Assembly (NCBI GenBank): GCA_036272915.1
Contig: DATAXV010000052.1
Location: forward strand, 1-31,875
Reading direction: 5' to 3'
Source of the DNA: DATAXV01 sp036272915
Lineage (GTDB): Bacteria; Chloroflexota; Dormibacteria; Dormibacterales; Dormibacteraceae
DNA: 31,875 bases
Position numbers and translations under genes: made by a program. Within the stretch, counting starts at the first letter, position 1; each line of letters opens with the position of its first letter. Below the pieces are notes generated by a model. It was not told the origin of the DNA. It made no database searches and was given only the letters and a program-made list of their open reading frames with translations. Below, piece by piece: positions 28,751-31,875 of this stretch.

Positions 28751-28780
28751 AGTATAGGCCAGTCATCAGTTGTCCGACAA
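28751..28780 (-). promoter_or_regulatory. GntR promoter and operator
   Basis: On the minus strand TTGTCG (28780-28775), 18 nt, TATACT (28756-28751), 7 nt, ATG 28743. The palindrome TTGTCCGACAA (28770-28780) covers the -35 and fits the T-x-G-T-C-x-G-A-C-x-A pattern bound by many FadR-type regulators. A second palindrome TCCATGGA lies at 28782-28789. Confidence 0.65.
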
Positions 28781-28847
28781 ATCCATGGACAAAACGATTG
28801 GCCGTTCCTACGCCGGAAGACACCGGCGGAGCCGGGCCGAGGCGAAC

Positions 28848-29609
28848 TCAGCTCGGGGCCGGTGAGGACTCGCTCTCGGGTGCCGGCTCGGCCGTGGAGG
28901 CCGCCACCTGCGGCTGCGCCTGCGCGGGGGCATCCGTGGCCCGGTTCAGCAGCGAGTTGAGCTCGTGGTGGATCTGGCTGAGGTGGGAGCGGATCCGCTC
29001 GCGCTGATCGGTGAGGGCCGTCAGCTCCGCCTCTGCCGCCTTGCGCTCCTCGTGGTGCTGCTTGCGCACGGACTCGAGGTCGGATTCGGCGGACCGCTGG
29101 CGGGTCTTGATCTTCTCCTCCGACTCGATGACCACCCGCTTGGCCGCCTTTCCGGCGTCGTCGAGGAGGCGCTCACGCTCGGCGAGGGCCTCCACCTGCA
29201 GCTTCTTGGCCGCGACGGCGGCATCGGCCTCGGTCTTCTTCGAGCGCTCGACGGTGGAGGCGATGCTCTGCTCGGCCTCCTCCACGATCTTCCTGGCCCG
29301 GGCCTCGGCCTCGGCGATCAGGATCTTCGCCGACTGACCCGCCTGCTCCAGGACCCGTCCCGCCTCGGCGCCAAGGGCGTCGAACGAGGGGCGCGCATTG
29401 GTCGCGGCCCGTTCCAGCTCCTGCTTGAGCTGGCTCTGCTGCCGCTGTAGGTTCTCCGCCCGCTGCCGCTCGCTGGCCAGCTGCTGGGCAGTGACCCTGA
29501 TGTAGACGTCGACCTGGTCCCGGTCATAGCCGCGAAACGCGACCGGGAAACTGGGGAGGTCAACCCCGGAAACGGAGGCTTGGCTGGTCTGGTCCTGCCG
29601 CTCGCTCAT
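28848..29609 (-). CDS. DivIVA-like coiled-coil protein
   Basis: 253 residues. The N-terminus has the DivIVA membrane-targeting pattern: L-P-S-F-P-V-A-F-R-G-Y-D-R-D-Q-V-D-V-Y-I (in short F-R-G-Y-D-R-x-Q-V-D-x-Y) at about 18-37. It is followed by a nearly continuous coiled coil to about residue 215, rich in A, E, K and Q, with A-L-A-E-R-E-R-L-L-D-D-A-G and E-E-K-I-K-T-R-Q-R. The last 35 residues are Pro/Ala/Ser/Glu-rich and probably disordered. DivIVA proteins mark curved membrane at poles and septa and recruit growth or division factors. ATG 29609 is preceded by GGTGGA; longer frames lack protein-like sequence. Confidence 0.85.
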   Translation of the reverse strand: MSERQDQTSQASVSGVDLPSFPVAFRGYDRDQVDVYIRVTAQQLASERQRAENLQRQQSQLKQELERAATNARPSFDALGAEAGRVLEQAGQSAKILIAEAEARARKIVEEAEQSIASTVERSKKTEADAAVAAKKLQVEALAERERLLDDAGKAAKRVVIESEEKIKTRQRSAESDLESVRKQHHEERKAAEAELTALTDQRERIRSHLSQIHHELNSLLNRATDAPAQAQPQVAASTAEPAPESESSPAPS

Positions 29610-29987
29610 CACAATCCACCATTCATCACTCGCCGACGCAGAGCGCCGCGCGGTAGGCGGTCCCTGCCGCCCGGGCAACTTCCTCCGCCCCGGGGAACTG
29701 CGTGAGCGTTGAAGCGGGTCGAACAATCAGGCCGGGAGCCCACTGGCCCGCCGTCACGGTCACCCACACACATGTCGTAGCCTTCCGTCACACCGGTCCC
29801 CCGATCACCGAATCGGCGGCCCACCCCGGCCCAACGTCGACCCACGACCCCGGTAGACGTGCCCATAGTACTGCGGTCACGGGGGAGCCTGGGAGCAATG
29901 TCGGTCCCGGGCCGGACACCCGCCCCGGCCGCTCTCGCACTCCCGCATCGCCGGCGCCCCGCACGGGGGCGCGGGCATCATGGGGCC
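29610..29987. other. Gene-free divergent region between DivIVA-like and sulfatase genes
   Basis: 378 bp with no convincing coding frame; the open frames here are Arg/Gly/Pro-rich. It must hold the promoters of both divergent genes. CATAGTACT (about 29865-29873) is the only AT-leaning spot near the middle and could serve either strand. GGGGGAGCCTGGGAG before ATG 29898 would give a 30-residue longer sulfatase. CATCAT (29976-29981) stands 6 nt before ATG 29988 as a weak leaderless signal. Confidence 0.4.
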
Positions 29988-31532
29988 ATGGATCTCCTCC
30001 GGCCCGACGCCTCCGGCGGTCCCGTGCCGTTGGGCGGCGGGGGCGATCGCCCCAACGTCATCCTGGTTCTCGCCGACAGCCTTCGCCGCGACCAGCTCGT
30101 CGCCTACGGGGGACCGGCGGAGACGGCGCCCAACCTGAACCGCTTCGCCGCCCGGAGCCACCTCTTCCGCAACCACTTCGTCGGCAGCCTGCCCTGCATG
30201 CCCGCCCGCCGCGAGATCTTCTCCGGGCGCCGCGAGTTCCTCTGGCGCCCGTGGGGCCCGCTGGAGCCGTTCGACCGCCGCGCCCCGCGACTCCTCGCCG
30301 CCGCCGGATACAGGACCGGGATCGTCACCGATCACTACCACTACTGGGAGGAGGCCGCCAACGGCTACCTGCAGTCCTTCCAGAGCACCGAGCTGATCCG
30401 GGGCCACGAGCTCGACACCTGGCACCCACCGCTCGCCGACGACGCCGACCTCCCCTCCTGGGTCCGGAACATCGAGCGATGGCGGCCCGGACAGGGGCGC
30501 CGCTACTACGCCAACGTCCGCGACTTCCGGAGCGAGGAGGACTACTTCCGGGCGCGGGTGATGCGTTCGGCCTGCCGGTGGCTGGAGACCTACGACGGCG
30601 GCGCGCCGTTCTTCCTCCAGGTCGAGTCGTTCGACGTCCACGAGCCCTTCGACGTTCCCGAGCCCTACCGCTCCCTCTACGCGGATCCGGCGGCGAGGGA
30701 TCGATTCACGGTCTGGCCGCCCTACCAGGACGTCGATCGCCAGGCCGAGTTCATGGCCCGGGCCGATCCCGCCGAGCTCGCGTTCATCCGCTCCCAGTAC
30801 CGGGCCAAGGTGACCATGGTCGACCGGTGGCTGGGCGAGCTCTTCAGGACGCTCGACGAGCGCGGCCTCTGGGACCGCACCGCGGTCATCGTGACCACCG
30901 ATCACGGCCACGATCTCGGTGAGCGGGGGGTCTTCGGCAAGCAGTATCCGCACTTCGACAGCCACGCCTGCCTCCCTCTCATGGTCTGGCTGCCGGGGAT
31001 GGTCGAGCGCCGGGAGGTGAACTCCCTGACCACCACCGCCGATCTCAACGCGACCATCCTCGACGTCGCCGGGGTCGACGCCGACGAGGTGGTCTGGAGC
31101 CGGAGCCTGATTCCCCTGATCCGCGGCACCGGTGGGGCCCTGCGCGAGGCCCTGATCTATGGGACCTTCGGTCAGGGACTCTGCTGCACCGACGGCCGCT
31201 GGTCGCTGTTCAAGTCACCGGAGCGGGATTCGCCGCTGTTCCAGTACTCGGCCGGCCTGGGTCAGACGGGGTCCCCTCCGGCGGCCGGGTCGCTGGAGAC
31301 CGGGCGCTTCATCCCCGAGGTCGAGGTCCCGCAGTGGCGGATCCCGGCCTCGTCCCGACCGCTCAGCCGGGAGGATCACCTCTACCGCCGCCTCGACGAC
31401 CCGGGGCAGGAGCGAAACCTGTGGGGGGAGGGCGGTCCGCAGCGGGAGCGGATGCTGAGGCTGGCCCGCTCCGTGATGGATGAGGAGGGCTTTCCGGAGG
31501 AGCAGCTCCGCCGCCTCGGCCTGGGCCGCTGA
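29988..31532 (+). CDS. Sulfatase (type I, CxPxR)
   Basis: 514 residues of the alkaline-phosphatase/sulfatase superfamily. R-P-N-V-I-L-V-L-A-D-S (about 21-31) is the first metal-binding strand. C-M-P-A-R at residues 70-74 is the C-x-P-x-R motif whose Cys is oxidised to formylglycine, followed by R-E-I-F-S-G-R. Y-D-G-G-A-P-F-F-L-Q-V-E-S-F-D-V-H-E-P-F (in short F-D-V-H-E-P-F) and V-T-T-D-H-G-H-D-L-G-E supply further substrate and metal residues. It should hydrolyse a sulfate ester and needs a formylglycine-generating or anaerobic maturase, not seen in this window. No signal peptide is seen after ATG 29988, so it is probably cytosolic. Substrate unknown. Confidence 0.93.
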   Translation: MDLLRPDASGGPVPLGGGGDRPNVILVLADSLRRDQLVAYGGPAETAPNLNRFAARSHLFRNHFVGSLPCMPARREIFSGRREFLWRPWGPLEPFDRRAPRLLAAAGYRTGIVTDHYHYWEEAANGYLQSFQSTELIRGHELDTWHPPLADDADLPSWVRNIERWRPGQGRRYYANVRDFRSEEDYFRARVMRSACRWLETYDGGAPFFLQVESFDVHEPFDVPEPYRSLYADPAARDRFTVWPPYQDVDRQAEFMARADPAELAFIRSQYRAKVTMVDRWLGELFRTLDERGLWDRTAVIVTTDHGHDLGERGVFGKQYPHFDSHACLPLMVWLPGMVERREVNSLTTTADLNATILDVAGVDADEVVWSRSLIPLIRGTGGALREALIYGTFGQGLCCTDGRWSLFKSPERDSPLFQYSAGLGQTGSPPAAGSLETGRFIPEVEVPQWRIPASSRPLSREDHLYRRLDDPGQERNLWGEGGPQRERMLRLARSVMDEEGFPEEQLRRLGLGR

Positions 31533-31571
31533 TCCGCCCGCTCGCGGCCGAACGCGAAGTTTGGTGTGGAT

Positions 31572-31605
31572 CACGGGCGGTCGCCCGGTGGGGCGACCGC
31601 CCGTG
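31572..31605. terminator. Perfect hairpin between convergent genes after the sulfatase
   Basis: A 14-bp perfect stem (31572-31585 with 31592-31605, arm CACGGGCGGTCGCC) and 6-nt loop, extendable through one bulged G to GGATC/GATCC. There is no T tract on either side; probably a bidirectional terminator. Confidence 0.65.
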
Positions 31606-31624
31606 GATCCGCGTCGCGCTCCGG

Positions 31625-31875
31625 TCAGCTCCGCAGGAGCGTGTCGAAGAGGGCGCGATAGCGGTGGACGAGCTGGCGGAGATCCTCGGTACCGAGCTCC
31701 CCCCGTGACCACTGGTCCTCGAGCCGCGATCGGCCCTCGGCGAAGGTCTGGGCGAGGACCTGGAAGAGCTCGGCGACCAGGTGGTCGGCCTCCTCCACCG
31801 TTCGCCGGGGATCGTCGACGAAGCCGGCCTGAACGTCGCTCCAGCGTCCCCGGAACTCCCCGAGCCGAGCCGACT
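31625..31875 (-). CDS. 3' end of an unnamed helical protein (cut by the right edge)
   Basis: The visible 82 C-terminal residues include F-R-G-R-W-S-D-V-Q-A-G-F-V-D-D-P-R-R-T-V-E-E-A-D-H-L-V (in short R-W-x2-x-Q-x2-F-V-D-D-P-R), then L-A-Q-T-F-A-E-G-R-S-R-L-E-D-Q-W, and end F-D-T-L-L-R-S. The R-W/F-V-D-x-P-R/A-D-x-L-V pattern is common in small actinobacterial proteins of unknown function, often with a poorly conserved N-terminal half. The frame is read back from the TGA at 31627-31625; the start lies outside the window. Coding is supported by the coherent helical sequence and the hairpin at its 3' side. Confidence 0.75.
   Translation of the reverse strand, partial: SARLGEFRGRWSDVQAGFVDDPRRTVEEADHLVAELFQVLAQTFAEGRSRLEDQWSRGELGTEDLRQLVHRYRALFDTLLRS

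Noticed and set aside
1..31875. CRISPR arrays, insertion sequences, integrase or attachment sites, phage or conjugation genes
   Set aside because: No regularly spaced direct repeats, transposase, recombinase or tRNA-associated direct repeats were found by reading. The only long repeat is the paralogous MarR-MFS pair.

Overview
The window is about 32 kb of very GC-rich (roughly 70 %), densely coded bacterial chromosome. The gene set (SPW-repeat membrane protein, several MarR regulators, a SWIM/SNF2 pair, a KamB-type rRNA methyltransferase relative, DivIVA-like coiled coil, actinobacterial-type leuA) and the abundance of TAnnnT -10 elements placed 6-7 nt before start codons suggest an Actinomycetota-like organism or a neighbouring high-GC Terrabacteria lineage (Chloroflexota or Dormibacterota). 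The sequence alone does not settle which. I saw no rRNA, recognisable tRNA, CRISPR array, insertion sequence or phage gene. It reads as ordinary chromosome with some unusual genes.

Layout. 0-4.4 kb: SPW membrane protein with a perfect intrinsic terminator, a glycosidase-like TIM-barrel protein, a three-gene minus-strand operon of small proteins, and an MBL-fold hydrolase divergent from a LacI-family regulator. 4.4-5.1 kb: a 0.7-kb gene-free stretch with a good -10 element and several strong hairpins. 5.1-6.3 kb: a 76-aa protein translationally coupled to a radical SAM protein with a Cys-rich tail. 6.3-9.9 kb: Gly-rich membrane protein, UxaA/GarD-type sugar-acid dehydratase, double-Usp protein, MarR regulator. 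9.9-13.8 kb: SWIM-finger protein coupled to a SNF2 ATPase. 13.9-16.2 kb: ketopantoate reductase, a KamB/NpmA-type methyltransferase whose 5' end carries two in-frame stops, and a GNAT protein.

16.3-23.9 kb is the most striking part: two tandem paralogous cassettes, each a MarR regulator overlapping by 4 nt (GTGA) a very large MFS protein. Each MFS protein is a 14-TM DHA2-type transporter fused to a cytosolic cytidylate-kinase-like domain, then a low-complexity linker and a conserved terminal helix. An AlkZ-like winged-helix gene sits between them. The regulators are close paralogues but their upstream palindromes differ, which suggests separate control of the two pumps.

23.9-31.9 kb: purU (formyltetrahydrofolate deformylase), a Fur-family regulator, a small membrane protein, leuA preceded by a 15-codon Leu-rich leader peptide with mutually exclusive hairpins, a GntR/FCD regulator coupled to a C-terminal fragment of an MFS transporter, a DivIVA-like coiled-coil protein, a CxPxR sulfatase, and the 3' end of a further gene running off the right edge.

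Two architectural habits recur. Many genes appear to be leaderless (TAnnnT, 6-7 nt, start codon, no Shine-Dalgarno), and convergent gene ends often carry U-tract-less perfect inverted repeats, several of them containing the stop codons.
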